Origin: Paenibacillus xylanexedens
GTDB lineage: Bacteria; Bacillota; Bacilli; Paenibacillales; Paenibacillaceae
NCBI RefSeq assembly: GCF_001908275.1
Contig: NZ_CP018620.1
Span: 2,790,001 to 2,854,000 of the forward strand
DNA: 64,000 nt
Reading direction: 5' to 3'
The position numbers were made by a program, and so were the translations under genes. Below the pieces are notes generated by a model that did no database searches, was not told the origin of the DNA, and saw only the letters and a list, made by a program, of their open reading frames with translations. Shown here in pieces: positions 19,030 to 27,517 of this stretch; the stretch's first letter is position 1, and each line of letters starts with the position of its first letter.

Positions 19030-19959
19030 ATGAACACGCCAATGAATACTCACACTCGTACGAATACTCGTCTCAGAGATTCGGAATTCACTTTCATGTT
19101 TCAACTGATTTCCTACAGCTTCATCATCATTTTATCAATCATGTGCTTGCTACCGTTTCTGCTGATTTTATCCGGTTCATTCAGCAGCAACGAGTCCATT
19201 GTGAGGGATGGTTATCACCTCTTTCCAACGGACTTTTCCCTGGAAGGTTACAAAATGGTTTTTACATTCCCTACAAAGGTACTCAAGGCTTATGGGGTAA
19301 CGGTCTTTACAACGGTGGTGGGGACTACGCTTGGGCTGTTCCTCATCACGATGGCCGGATTTGTGCTCCAGCGTAAGGATTTTAAATATCGGAACACGTT
19401 CTCGTTTTTTATCTACTTCACAACCCTGTTTGGTGGGGGACTTGTGCCTTGGTACATTATGTTGGCGAACTACTTCAATCTCACAGATACGTACACCGTA
19501 CTGATTTTCCCGGGGTTGATGACGCCATTCCTCATTATCCTGATGAAAAACTTCATTCGCTCGGCAGTGCCGGATGAATTGATTGAGTCCGCCAAAATTG
19601 ATGGAGCGAATGACTTCCGCATCTATTTCAGCATTGTGTTGAAACTGGCGATGCCTGGTATCGCCACCGTAGGTCTGTTCTTGGCACTCGGTTACTGGAA
19701 TGACTGGTTTACCTCATCCCTCTTCATTAACAACCCGGATATGTACCAACTGCAATTTTATCTCTACAACACGATGAACACGATCACATTCATTGACCAG
19801 ATGGCGATTGGCACAGGGATCACACTCAGTCAGGATGTGCCTACCGAATCAACCAAGATGGCAATGGCCATCGTTGTAACGGGACCGATTTTGTTCCTGT
19901 ATCCGTTTGTACAACGTTATTTTGTTAAAGGACTCACCATTGGTGCAGTGAAAGGTTAG
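19030..19959 (+). CDS. Sugar ABC transporter permease (LplC/YtcP-like)
   Basis: 309 aa, second permease of the importer, with six predicted helices and an EAA loop at ELIESAKIDGANDFRIYFSIVLKLAMPG (about 183-210). GGGAGG lies at 19015-19022 and the gene begins 30 bp after the first permease, which implies cotranscription. MalG-family topology; it would form the heterodimeric channel with the upstream permease. Confidence 0.93.
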   Translation: MNTPMNTHTRTNTRLRDSEFTFMFQLISYSFIIILSIMCLLPFLLILSGSFSSNESIVRDGYHLFPTDFSLEGYKMVFTFPTKVLKAYGVTVFTTVVGTTLGLFLITMAGFVLQRKDFKYRNTFSFFIYFTTLFGGGLVPWYIMLANYFNLTDTYTVLIFPGLMTPFLIILMKNFIRSAVPDELIESAKIDGANDFRIYFSIVLKLAMPGIATVGLFLALGYWNDWFTSSLFINNPDMYQLQFYLYNTMNTITFIDQMAIGTGITLSQDVPTESTKMAMAIVVTGPILFLYPFVQRYFVKGLTIGAVKG

Positions 19960-20065
19960 AACGTGAACACGCTGTGGGTGTCAGGCCATTGACATCATTT
20001 CCGGTCTGAAACATGGCGAGTCTGCGCTAACATATAAAGGTTCACCACAAAAAGGGAGGATGCAT

Positions 20066-21613
20066 ATGCGTAACAAAACAATTCGGCACCTGTCTCTGGT
20101 ACTTGCCCTGATGTTGTTCGCCGGGGTACTTGCCGCATGTAATAACGGTTCGGGGGGATCGACGCAAGGAAGCGAGCAGGGAGGAACATCCGAGAACAAA
20201 GGCGAGAAAGTCACGCTTCAATTTTACATGCTTGGGGATGCTCCGAAAGATCTACCTGTTATTGAATCCGAGATCAATAAGCTGGCGGAGGCTGATCTGA
20301 ACGTCAATGTGAAATTCAACTACACCTCATGGACCGACTGGGATCAAAAATATAAACTGTTGCTGTCTTCCGGGCAGCCGATCGATCTGATCTTCACAGC
20401 GGATTGGACATTCTACCAGTCCTATGCCAAGAAGGGTGCGTTCCTGCCACTGGATGAAATGCTGCCTACAGCAGCGCCGGCGCTGAAAGCTCATGTACCT
20501 GATGACATGTGGAATGCTGTCAAAATCAATGACAAAATCTATACTGTTCCATCAACTTGGATTGAGTATGTAACCGAGGGGATTGCGTACCGTGAGGACT
20601 TGCGCGAGAAGTACAATCTTCCGAAACCGGAATCCTTGGAGACGCTCGAAGCATATCTGGAGGGCATCAAAGCCAACGAACCCAATATGATTCCGATTGC
20701 CGATAGCAATGCCAACCATACCCATGGTATTCGTCAATTAACATCCAAGCTGGTTAATACAGCAGGTCAACTTCCATATGGACTGGATATTATGTATGAC
20801 TCACCATCGACCGTGACGTCCTACTGGGGATCCGCGCAACACCTGGAAGACCTGAAAACATACAAACGCTGGATGGATAAAGGCTTTTTCCCGAAAAACG
20901 TACTGAATGTAAAGGATACTTCCAACTCATTGCTGCAAAATGGAAAAGCGGCTGTTGTTCTGTCCGGGGAGAACCCGAACAAATTTAATGCAGATGTCAT
21001 CAAGGTGCAGTCTACTCATCCAGATTGGAAACTGGCTTATTTCCCGTACCCGAATGCGAAAGGGTTTGCACAACCGGTTCACCCGATCCACAATGGTTTT
21101 GCGATTCCGCGTAGCAGTAAAAACCCGGAAAAAGCATTGGCATTTTATGAGAAACTGGTGACAGACAAACGATATAACTGGTTGACTGAATACGGCGTTG
21201 AAGGCAAAAACTTCGAGGTAGATAATGGATACTACAAGATGGTAGGCGATGCACAAACAAATGGCTTCCCGCGTGAGGGCATGAATGGTTGGGCATGGCG
21301 TAACCCAGAATTCATGCTCTATGACAAAACCTTTGATGACGTGCTGACCATGTTTGAAGATCTCGACAAAATCAAGAAGCCGGATATTTATACCGGATTT
21401 GCTGAAGACTGGACACCGTACCAAGCCGAGAAGGCTGCATTGGAACAAGTAGAAAAACAATATCTGTATCCGCTTAATGTAGGTTTGGTGGCAGACGTAG
21501 AGGCTGGATTGAACACATTTATGGAGAAGGCTAAACAAGCAGGGTTGGAAAAAATTCAGGCAGAATACACCAAGCAGTGGCAGGAGTACTTGAAGTCAAC
21601 AGGCATTCAATAG
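20066..21613 (+). CDS. Extracellular solute-binding lipoprotein of the sugar ABC importer
   Basis: 515 aa. ATG 20066 is preferred over ATG 20060 because AAAGGGAGG ends at 20059, which leaves too little room for the first. A lipoprotein signal ends in LAAC (cysteine about residue 20), then a Gly/Ser-rich tether. The rest is a type-1 family sugar-binding protein, LplA-like in length and order, anchored on the outer face of the membrane. The ligand is unknown; oligosaccharides are the usual cargo of this group. The operon ends at the hairpin at 21635-21667. Confidence 0.92.
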   Translation: MRNKTIRHLSLVLALMLFAGVLAACNNGSGGSTQGSEQGGTSENKGEKVTLQFYMLGDAPKDLPVIESEINKLAEADLNVNVKFNYTSWTDWDQKYKLLLSSGQPIDLIFTADWTFYQSYAKKGAFLPLDEMLPTAAPALKAHVPDDMWNAVKINDKIYTVPSTWIEYVTEGIAYREDLREKYNLPKPESLETLEAYLEGIKANEPNMIPIADSNANHTHGIRQLTSKLVNTAGQLPYGLDIMYDSPSTVTSYWGSAQHLEDLKTYKRWMDKGFFPKNVLNVKDTSNSLLQNGKAAVVLSGENPNKFNADVIKVQSTHPDWKLAYFPYPNAKGFAQPVHPIHNGFAIPRSSKNPEKALAFYEKLVTDKRYNWLTEYGVEGKNFEVDNGYYKMVGDAQTNGFPREGMNGWAWRNPEFMLYDKTFDDVLTMFEDLDKIKKPDIYTGFAEDWTPYQAEKAALEQVEKQYLYPLNVGLVADVEAGLNTFMEKAKQAGLEKIQAEYTKQWQEYLKSTGIQ

Positions 21614-21634
21614 TTTGTACTTTCCTTCATAAAG

Positions 21635-21667
21635 AAAAGGTGCCTTCAATTCCGAAGGCACCTTTTC
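21635..21667. terminator. Terminator after the sugar importer operon
   Basis: A perfect 13-bp stem, AAAAGGTGCCTTC (21635-21647) with GAAGGCACCTTTT (21654-21666). The T-run is inside the stem, so it works in both directions. Confidence 0.85.
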
Positions 21668-21753
21668 AATGTGGTTGCAGGCTTGTTTGAAGTCGTTGGT
21701 TAGAGGCGTGATTGGACGAAGAATACGGGAAGCGACATCCTATTGGGATAAAT

Positions 21754-22905
21754 TCATAAACGGGCCTCTTCTACGGATGAAGGACGAACGTCCTCAAGCA
21801 GATCGATAATACTTTGAGCGCTCTGCATTGGATGAACCTTGGCGATTTCCGCCAGATGACGTTTGCGTTTACGTACAACATCCGGGTAGTGATGCAACAG
21901 CTTGTTCATCCATTTAACCACTACGTCGGGCGAAGTTATGGGTTCTCCCAACCCTCTTGCCGTAAAATAATGGACGTTTTCTTCTTCCTGACCAGGTATA
22001 GGGTTGTGGAACAACATGGGAATTCCTTTGGCCAAGCCTTCACTGCATGTCATTCCCCCAGGTTTGGTAATCAGAAGGTCGGATACTTCCATTAATTTGT
22101 CCACTTCGTTGGTGTATCCCATAATGTGAATGTTTTCTTTGCGATACATGGGGTTCTGTTCCATGCTGATCCGTGTTTTATCGTTGCGACCGAGACAAAA
22201 AATGATTTGAATATCTTCATGCCAGCGTGTCAGCAGCGGATGGACCAGCTTGTCGCTGAGCATTCCCCAACCGCCGCCCATCACCAGTACAGTAGGCATG
22301 TTCTTGAGGTTAAATCTGCTTCGGATCTCTTCTCGCCCGGGATGCTCCCAGAAATTTGGATGCACCGGAATGCCCGTGACTCGAATGTTGTCTGCAGGTA
22401 CGCCTCGTAGCATTAGTTTGGACTTAACCTCATCTGAAGAAACTAGATAAAGGTCTACTTCGCGGTTAATCCACGTCCCATGTGCATCATAGTCGGTGAT
22501 GACTGTGCATAGAGGAACCTGTACACCCAGACGCTTCAGTCTGGATATGACAGCACTTGGAATCGGATGTGTACAGACGATCGCATCGGGACGTAACTGG
22601 CGCACAACGCTGCGTGTATGTGTATAGAACAGCTTATGCAGCGCCAGTGTTGTCAGCCTGTTCAATGATTTTTTATATTGGTGTCTGTATACGTATCCGA
22701 AAAGTTTGGGTTGGTTGGTAACCGTTTTTTTGTATGCTGTTATAATCAGAGGTGCAACCTTTGGATTTAAGAAACTTCCCAGTTCAAGCACTTTTGTCTG
22801 CACGTCTGGCGAGAGCTTTCGCAAATTGCTGGACAGTGCATAGGCGGCTTGAGTATGACCCGTACCAAAGCCTTCAGATAATAGTAATACTCTTTTTTTC
22901 TCCAC
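21754..22905 (-). CDS. Glycosyltransferase, MGDG synthase/UgtP family
   Basis: 383 aa with GTG start at 22905. The N-terminal domain of MGDG synthase type begins with LLLSEGFGTGHTQAA; the C-terminal glycosyltransferase-28 domain shows VMGGGWGM, GYTNEVDKLM and the nucleotide-sugar site ITKPGGMTCSEGLAKGIPM. The family (UgtP/YpfP) adds glucose or galactose to diacylglycerol, making membrane glycolipids that anchor lipoteichoic acid; MurG-like relatives exist. Several paralogues occur in Bacillota, so the acceptor is unproven. A PAP2 phosphatase gene lies just upstream on the same strand, consistent with lipid metabolism. Confidence 0.85.
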   Translation of the reverse strand: MEKKRVLLLSEGFGTGHTQAAYALSSNLRKLSPDVQTKVLELGSFLNPKVAPLIITAYKKTVTNQPKLFGYVYRHQYKKSLNRLTTLALHKLFYTHTRSVVRQLRPDAIVCTHPIPSAVISRLKRLGVQVPLCTVITDYDAHGTWINREVDLYLVSSDEVKSKLMLRGVPADNIRVTGIPVHPNFWEHPGREEIRSRFNLKNMPTVLVMGGGWGMLSDKLVHPLLTRWHEDIQIIFCLGRNDKTRISMEQNPMYRKENIHIMGYTNEVDKLMEVSDLLITKPGGMTCSEGLAKGIPMLFHNPIPGQEEENVHYFTARGLGEPITSPDVVVKWMNKLLHHYPDVVRKRKRHLAEIAKVHPMQSAQSIIDLLEDVRPSSVEEARL

Positions 22906-22955
22906 GCTTGCTTCACCTGTTCCTGCTAGGTTTTTCTGAGTCTAACATATCGGCT

Positions 22956-23483
22956 TTAAGACCAGAATGCAACTGTTGCAAGTGCGACTAAAGTACCTAT
23001 TGTGGCACCCGCCAGAACATCGGAAGGATAGTGTAACCCCAGATAAATTCGAGAGAATCCGACAATAAGGGCTACAGGCAACAATATTAGCAATAAGATC
23101 GGATCAGTGGTCATAAAGGGAACTGTGACCGAAAAAATGGCAGTTGTGTGCCCTGAAGGAAACGAGTGATCCGTCAGGGGATTACGGAACGTAATTGTAT
23201 CCGGCAAGGCCAGATAAGGTCGAATGCGGGGATACAATTTTTTCGCGATAGCTACAGGGATATGGCTGACCGCAAGGGCGATACATGCCTGGAGTCCTGT
23301 TGTGCTCCATGGAGCTGGAGCAAGCAGCCAGATTAACAACGATATTGCAATAGATGAAGTTGCTCCACCCAGATGGGTGAAATAATACAGCCAAAAATTC
23401 ATAAAACGATTATGAAGTCGGCCGTTGATCCACATAAAAACATTTCGATCATAATCTTGAAACTTTAAGAATAAACGGCTCAT
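22956..23483 (-). CDS. PAP2 family membrane phosphatase
   Basis: 175 aa with five or six helices. All three PAP2 motifs are present: KKLYPRIRP (about 82-90), PSGHT (about 109-113) and SRIYLGLHYPSDV (about 144-156). Members dephosphorylate undecaprenyl pyrophosphate, phosphatidic acid or phosphatidylglycerol phosphate at the membrane surface. The downstream glycolipid transferase gene on the same strand is consistent with a role in lipid or lipid-carrier recycling; the exact substrate cannot be told. Confidence 0.88.
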   Translation of the reverse strand: MSRLFLKFQDYDRNVFMWINGRLHNRFMNFWLYYFTHLGGATSSIAISLLIWLLAPAPWSTTGLQACIALAVSHIPVAIAKKLYPRIRPYLALPDTITFRNPLTDHSFPSGHTTAIFSVTVPFMTTDPILLLILLPVALIVGFSRIYLGLHYPSDVLAGATIGTLVALATVAFWS

Positions 23484-23704
23484 ATTGGCCTCCTGCCAGT
23501 CAGGCCGCCCGTAATGGCGGCATTATTTCCGGTGATTTTCTGCATCCGGTTTCGTCCTGATTAGTATATAACCGTTTTTCATGAACTTGAGGTTATTTCA
23601 GGTATATGTTTATCATATTTTTAAATGTTGTCCTTTTCAAGAAGAACCCATGTAAAGAACGTGAAATTCATGTTAAAGAGTGGATATATACCCATCTTAA
23701 CTTT

Positions 23705-23734
23705 TTGACTTGGGTCAGCCAAAAAAGATACAAT
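23705..23734 (+). promoter_or_regulatory. SigmaA-type promoter
   Basis: TTGACT and TACAAT separated by 18 bp, about 460 bp upstream of the GT2 gene. Confidence 0.5.
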
Positions 23735-23766
23735 GATTCAACATGGCTGAAATGAGGTAAAAAAAT

Positions 23767-23835
23767 GTGAGTTCTGTTTCAAACTTTTTGAGGTCTGTTT
23801 GCGTTATTTGTTATAGAGCCTCTGACGAAGAATAA
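23767..23835 (+). CDS. Candidate 22-aa small ORF in the GT2 leader
   Basis: GTG at 23767 with GAGGT 9 bp upstream, located 33 bp after the TACAAT box; it reads MSSVSNFLRSVCVICYRASDEE. An overlapping ATG at 23765 is followed directly by TGA. Only position and ribosome site support it. Confidence 0.25.
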   Translation: MSSVSNFLRSVCVICYRASDEE

Positions 23836-23990
23836 CATGCTGATGAAAAAAGCAGGGACTTTAGAAATAAAAATCAAGTAAACGGCTGAAAATAAGATAT
23901 AACAGGCATGAATGCGAGGTTGTGGTATCACGAAGTGTCTATTCAGCGTTTAAAGATCACATTTCTGCTTCAGAAAGTGGAATTGGGGTT

Positions 23991-24019
23991 TTGACAAATG
24001 ACTGAAAAGGATACAGAAT
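23991..24019 (+). promoter_or_regulatory. SigmaA-type promoter candidate
   Basis: Consensus TTGACA, a 17-bp spacer and CAGAAT, 175 bp upstream of the GT2 start. Confidence 0.45.
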
Positions 24020-24193
24020 CGATAAAGCAGCCAACTGATAGCAACCAAGCTTTGAAACATTGCCTGATATAATCACGTAGTACACAAAAGAACAGGGTCA
24101 TATTCTGCAGATCAAAAAAAAATAAATTGCAGAATCAGGAAGAGAAATGCTTGAGTAAACTGGGTTTTGAAAAAAAGGGGGTAACAGAGAACG

Positions 24194-25432
24194 ATGTTGG
24201 ACGCTATATTCGTCACGATGCAGGTCATTCTGGCACTGCTAGCCGTGTACCAATTCACGTTTTCGCTGTTCGGTCTGATTAAGAAAAAGAAAAAGAAACA
24301 TTATCCGGCGACAAAATCATTCGCTGTACTCGTCGCAGCACACAATGAGGAACAAGTCATTGGTGCCTTGATGGAGAACTTGAAACAACTTGATTATCCG
24401 GAAGATCTGTACGATGTGTTTGTCATCTGTGACAACTGTACGGATGGAACGGCTCAAATTGTCAGAGAGCATGGATTAAACGCATGTGTACGTACCAATG
24501 CCGATTTAAGAGGTAAAGGGTATGCCATCGAATGGATGCTTAAGTACCTGTGGAAATTGCCGCGTCAGTATGACGCAGTTGTTATGTTTGACGCGGATAA
24601 CCTGGTTGACCGTAACTTCTTGCTTGAGATGAATGATGACTTGAACAATGGTTCGCGTGTTATCCAAGGATACATTGATACGAAAAATCCGGAGGATTCC
24701 TGGATTACTGCAGCTTACGGTGTATCTTACTGGTACATCAACCGTCTGTGGCAGTTGTCTCGTCATAACTTGAATATGGCGAATTTCCTCGGAGGAACCG
24801 GAATGTGCTTCGAGACCAACCTGTTGAAGGAAATTGGTTGGGGTGCAACAAGTCTGGTTGAAGATCTGGAGTTTACGATGCGCAGTGTGCAACGTAATGT
24901 GTATCCTGTTTTCAACTATGACGCCAAAGTATTTGATGAGAAGCCATTGACATTCAAAGCTTCAGCGAGACAACGTCTGCGCTGGATGCAAGGTCACTTT
25001 ACAGTTGCGCGTAGATACTTCTTCCCGCTGCTCTGGCAGTCCATTAAGGAAAGAAGCCTGGTGAAATTCGACCTTGCTATCTATGGAGCCAATGTCTATG
25101 TGGTATTGCTTACGTTCCTGATGACGGCTGTGATGTGGGTAGACATGGCTATATTCAGCGGTCCGCACATTGCTAATATTTATGGATACTTCCCGTTATG
25201 GGTTGGGTTCGTGGCTATTGGTTTGAACATTCTGACGTTCCTACTGTCCATGGCGCTGGAGAAGGTTACCTTTGCCAAAGTTTATCTATATCTGATTTTG
25301 TTCCCGATCTACCTGCTGTCTTGGTACCCGATTACGTTCTACGCTTTCTTTACGCAGAACAACAAACAGTGGAGCCACACTCAACATACACGTGTTGTAC
25401 GGTTGGATGAGGTGCAGAGCAAACAAGGGTAA
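24194..25432 (+). CDS. Membrane glycosyltransferase family 2
   Basis: 412 aa. One N-terminal helix (about 5-28) is followed by a GT-A domain with AHNEE (about 50-54), the metal-binding DADN (about 133-136), LVEDLEFTMR and QRLRWMQGH (the Q-x-x-R-W motif of processive enzymes), then three or four C-terminal helices. It resembles poly-N-acetylglucosamine or cellulose-synthase-like GT2s that make and export polymers. The ATG at 24194 follows a GGGGGTAA site. No partner (deacetylase, PilZ, export protein) is adjacent, so the product remains unknown. Confidence 0.9.
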   Translation: MLDAIFVTMQVILALLAVYQFTFSLFGLIKKKKKKHYPATKSFAVLVAAHNEEQVIGALMENLKQLDYPEDLYDVFVICDNCTDGTAQIVREHGLNACVRTNADLRGKGYAIEWMLKYLWKLPRQYDAVVMFDADNLVDRNFLLEMNDDLNNGSRVIQGYIDTKNPEDSWITAAYGVSYWYINRLWQLSRHNLNMANFLGGTGMCFETNLLKEIGWGATSLVEDLEFTMRSVQRNVYPVFNYDAKVFDEKPLTFKASARQRLRWMQGHFTVARRYFFPLLWQSIKERSLVKFDLAIYGANVYVVLLTFLMTAVMWVDMAIFSGPHIANIYGYFPLWVGFVAIGLNILTFLLSMALEKVTFAKVYLYLILFPIYLLSWYPITFYAFFTQNNKQWSHTQHTRVVRLDEVQSKQG

Positions 25433-25506
25433 GGAACATGCATATGAGACTTTGTCGACATCTGATATAACAAATGTATAATTTACAAAAAAAAGTTGTG
25501 AAGATG

Positions 25507-25535
25507 TTGACAATATGTTTTGTGGATGATATAGT
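25507..25535 (+). promoter_or_regulatory. Promoter of the infC-rpmI-rplT operon
   Basis: TTGACA, a 17-bp spacer and TATAGT. Predicted transcript start near 25542, giving a leader of about 210 nt. Confidence 0.8.
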
Positions 25536-25541
25536 ATTTGA

Positions 25542-25712
25542 GTGCCTTAAAACGAATAGCAATGGAATCACAAGCAGAAGTCCGACTTCTCACCTGATCA
25601 ACAAACATGTTGGCTGGTCAACGATCCCAATAATTTATGAAGTGTATACTCATGAAGAATTGTGTTGATTACAGGGATGTCGGTAGCTTGACCGGCATCC
25701 CTTTTATTTTTG
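25542..25712 (+). ncRNA. L20 leader (ribosomal protein autoregulation element)
   Basis: An untranslated leader directly before infC, in the position of the Bacillus L20 leader. It contains a small hairpin, AGAAGT-CCG-ACTTCT, pairing segments around CCTGATCAAC and CTGGTCAAC, and ends in a terminator. In Bacillus, free L20 binds the leader and favours premature termination; the same is inferred here from position and layout, not from a covariance search. Confidence 0.8.
25673..25712 (+). terminator. Attenuator hairpin of the L20 leader
   Basis: A 12-bp stem, AGGGATGTCGGT (25673-25684) with ACCGGCATCCCT (25691-25702), one G-U pair, loop AGCTTG, then TTTTATTTTTG. It sits 40 bp before the infC start. 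Confidence 0.88.
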
Positions 25713-25751
25713 TTTAACTGGATATTCAAAATGACCTGGAGGTGGACGATT

Positions 25752-26261
25752 ATTAGTAAAGATCACATGATTAATGATGAGATTCGGGCGAAGGAAGTAC
25801 GCCTTGTCGGAGCTGAAGGAGAACAAATTGGGATTACGCCCATTCGCGAAGCACTGCAAATGGCGATTGACCTGAATTTGGATCTGGTCAATGTGGCACC
25901 ACAGGCTAAACCGCCGGTGTGTCGTATTATGGACTATGGCAAATTCCGCTATGAGCAACAAAAGAAAGATAAAGAAGCCCGTAAGAACCAGAAAATTGTT
26001 GATATTAAAGAAGTATGGTTCCGTTCCAATATTGAGGAGCACGATTATCAAACGAAGCTTCGTAATGTAGTTAAGTTTTTGAACGAAGGCGACAAAGTGA
26101 AATGTTCTGTTCGTTATCGCGGACGTGAAATTGCACATGCCGCGATTGGTCAACGGATTTTGGAGCGCGTTAAGGTAGAAGTTGCAGAACTTTGTACTGT
26201 TGAACGTCAACCGAAATTGGAAGGCCGCAGTATGATCATGATTTTGGCTCCTAAAGCCTGA
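25752..26261 (+). CDS. infC: Translation initiation factor IF-3
   Basis: 169 aa if started at the ATT codon 25752. GGAGGT (25738-25743) sits 8 bp before it, no ATG or GTG fits, and infC with a rare ATT start is conserved because IF-3 discriminates against it (autoregulation). The protein then reads SKDHMINDEIRAKEVRLVG, the normal IF-3 N-terminus, with the C-terminal 30S-binding domain from about residue 85. The adjacent ATT at 25749 is a less well spaced alternative. First gene of infC-rpmI-rplT. Confidence 0.95.
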   Translation: MSKDHMINDEIRAKEVRLVGAEGEQIGITPIREALQMAIDLNLDLVNVAPQAKPPVCRIMDYGKFRYEQQKKDKEARKNQKIVDIKEVWFRSNIEEHDYQTKLRNVVKFLNEGDKVKCSVRYRGREIAHAAIGQRILERVKVEVAELCTVERQPKLEGRSMIMILAPKA

Positions 26262-26285
26262 TAACATTGGAGGAGGAAACACAAA

Positions 26286-26489
26286 ATGCCTAAAATGAAA
26301 ACACACAGCAGTTTGAAAGGACGCTTCAAAATTACCGGTTCCGGTAAGGTCCTTCGTTACAAAGCTCACAAAAACCACTTGCTTTCCCACAAATCCAAAC
26401 GTGCTAAGCGCGTTCTGAACGGTAACCCAGTTATGGCTGCCGGGGATGTTAGACGTTTGAAACAAGGCTTGGCTAACTTGAAAGGCTAA
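26286..26489 (+). CDS. rpmI: Ribosomal protein bL35
   Basis: 67 aa, very basic, with MPKMKTHSSLKGRFKITGSGK, the bL35 signature. GGAGGAGG at 26270-26277 precedes the start. Second gene of the IF-3 operon, 24 bp after infC. Structural component of the 50S subunit. Confidence 0.98.
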   Translation: MPKMKTHSSLKGRFKITGSGKVLRYKAHKNHLLSHKSKRAKRVLNGNPVMAAGDVRRLKQGLANLKG

Positions 26490-26577
26490 TTCTAATTAGT
26501 ACATTCCGTATGGGGGATCGGCTACGGCCGTACACATACCACGGATACATTTATATTTATTTGGGAGGTTCTTTAAT

Positions 26578-26937
26578 ATGGCAAGAGTAAAAGGCGGTTT
26601 TGTAGTACGTCGTCGTCATAAAAAGGTTTTGAAACTGGCAAGAGGTTATTTCGGTTCCAAACACCGTATTTTTAAAACAGCTAACGAGCAAGTAATGAAA
26701 TCCCTGGTATACGCATACCGTGACCGTCGCAACACGAAACGTAACTTCCGCAGACTGTGGATCGTTCGTATCAATGCTGCAGCACGTATGAATGGTTTGT
26801 CTTACAACAAACTGATCCATGGTTTGAAACTTGCTGGAGTAGACATGAACCGCAAAATGTTGGCTGATCTGGCCGTTAACGACATCAATGCGTTCAACTC
26901 TTTGGCTACTGTAGCTAAAGGCAAAATCAACGCTTAA
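26578..26937 (+). CDS. rplT: Ribosomal protein bL20
   Basis: 119 aa, basic, starting [16 protein letters not shown], followed by the conserved [14 protein letters not shown] and [17 protein letters not shown]. It is an early 50S assembly protein and, in Bacillus, the autogenous regulator of this operon through the leader at 25542-25712. GGGAGG at 26561-26566 precedes the start. Ends at a strong terminator. Confidence 0.98.
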   Translation: MARVKGGFVVRRRHKKVLKLARGYFGSKHRIFKTANEQVMKSLVYAYRDRRNTKRNFRRLWIVRINAAARMNGLSYNKLIHGLKLAGVDMNRKMLADLAVNDINAFNSLATVAKGKINA

Positions 26938-26949
26938 ATTGTATGATAC

Positions 26950-26980
26950 AAGCCGCCGTACCTATATGGCGGCTTTTTTT
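26950..26980 (+). terminator. Terminator of the infC-rpmI-rplT operon
   Basis: AAGCCGCC (26950-26957) pairs with GGCGGCTT (26968-26975) and is followed by a run of seven T. Confidence 0.92.
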
Positions 26981-27517
26981 ACGGCTTGGGAAGAAATTCG
27001 AGGATGAATCTCTGAATGAGTAGAGCGAATAGGCTGTAGTCTGGAAGGGAACAATGAAATCAGATAACTGGTGAATAACGGTCCATGGGAATACATAAAA
27101 TACGAACGGTGAAATAATACAAATAAAAACAGGTAAATCCCTCTCATCACTAAAGTTCACGATATGTTTTTGTTATGTAACATCACATCGTTGTAACGTT
27201 AGTGTGTTAAAACGCTAAATTATTAAGCGTTTTCAATAAAAAAAGAACAAAAATATGTGATATTTGGTGATGAAACATCTGGATTTTAACACTGGTTGAT
27301 TGTATAATCACCTCTAGTAGGCTAGTCCTAGATTTTTCTCTCCATGTCATAATGTTCGGTTTTTCGACAGATGATAGGATGCTTCAAGGGTGAGAATGCG
27401 CTTTTAATGTCGAAGAAACCATACATTCTGCATAAAAGTCATTCCTGCTATCTGTTAACCGTTCAATTGTAGGCTGGATTGGAATGAGGGATATATCATT
27501 AAGGGGGAAAAAGAGAA
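26981..27517. other. 537-bp intergenic region upstream of nupN
   Basis: No gene accepted. It contains an inverted repeat, AAAACGCT (27209-27216) with AGCGTTTT (27226-27233), and a TATAAT at about 27303 with no clear -35. No purine-riboswitch core was recognised. Purine-type or CodY/PurR control would be expected from the genes but was not demonstrated. Confidence 0.5.
27209..27233. repeat. Inverted repeat, possible operator
   Basis: An 8-bp perfect inverted repeat, AAAACGCT/AGCGTTTT, with a 9-bp AT-only centre, about 285 bp upstream of nupN. It could be a regulator site or a weak hairpin. Confidence 0.35.

Larger units (their letters stand above)
23484..24193. other. 710-bp AT-rich control region before the GT2 gene
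   Basis: Three promoter-like elements are visible: TTGACT-18-TACAAT at 23705-23734, TTGACA-17-CAGAAT at 23991-24019, and an extended -10 TGATATAAT at 24065-24073. A 22-codon GTG-started ORF follows the first. The length suggests a leader or several regulated promoters rather than a missing gene. Confidence 0.55.

Noticed and set aside
26981..27517. Purine riboswitch upstream of nupN
   Set aside because: Looked for the conserved core and could not find it.
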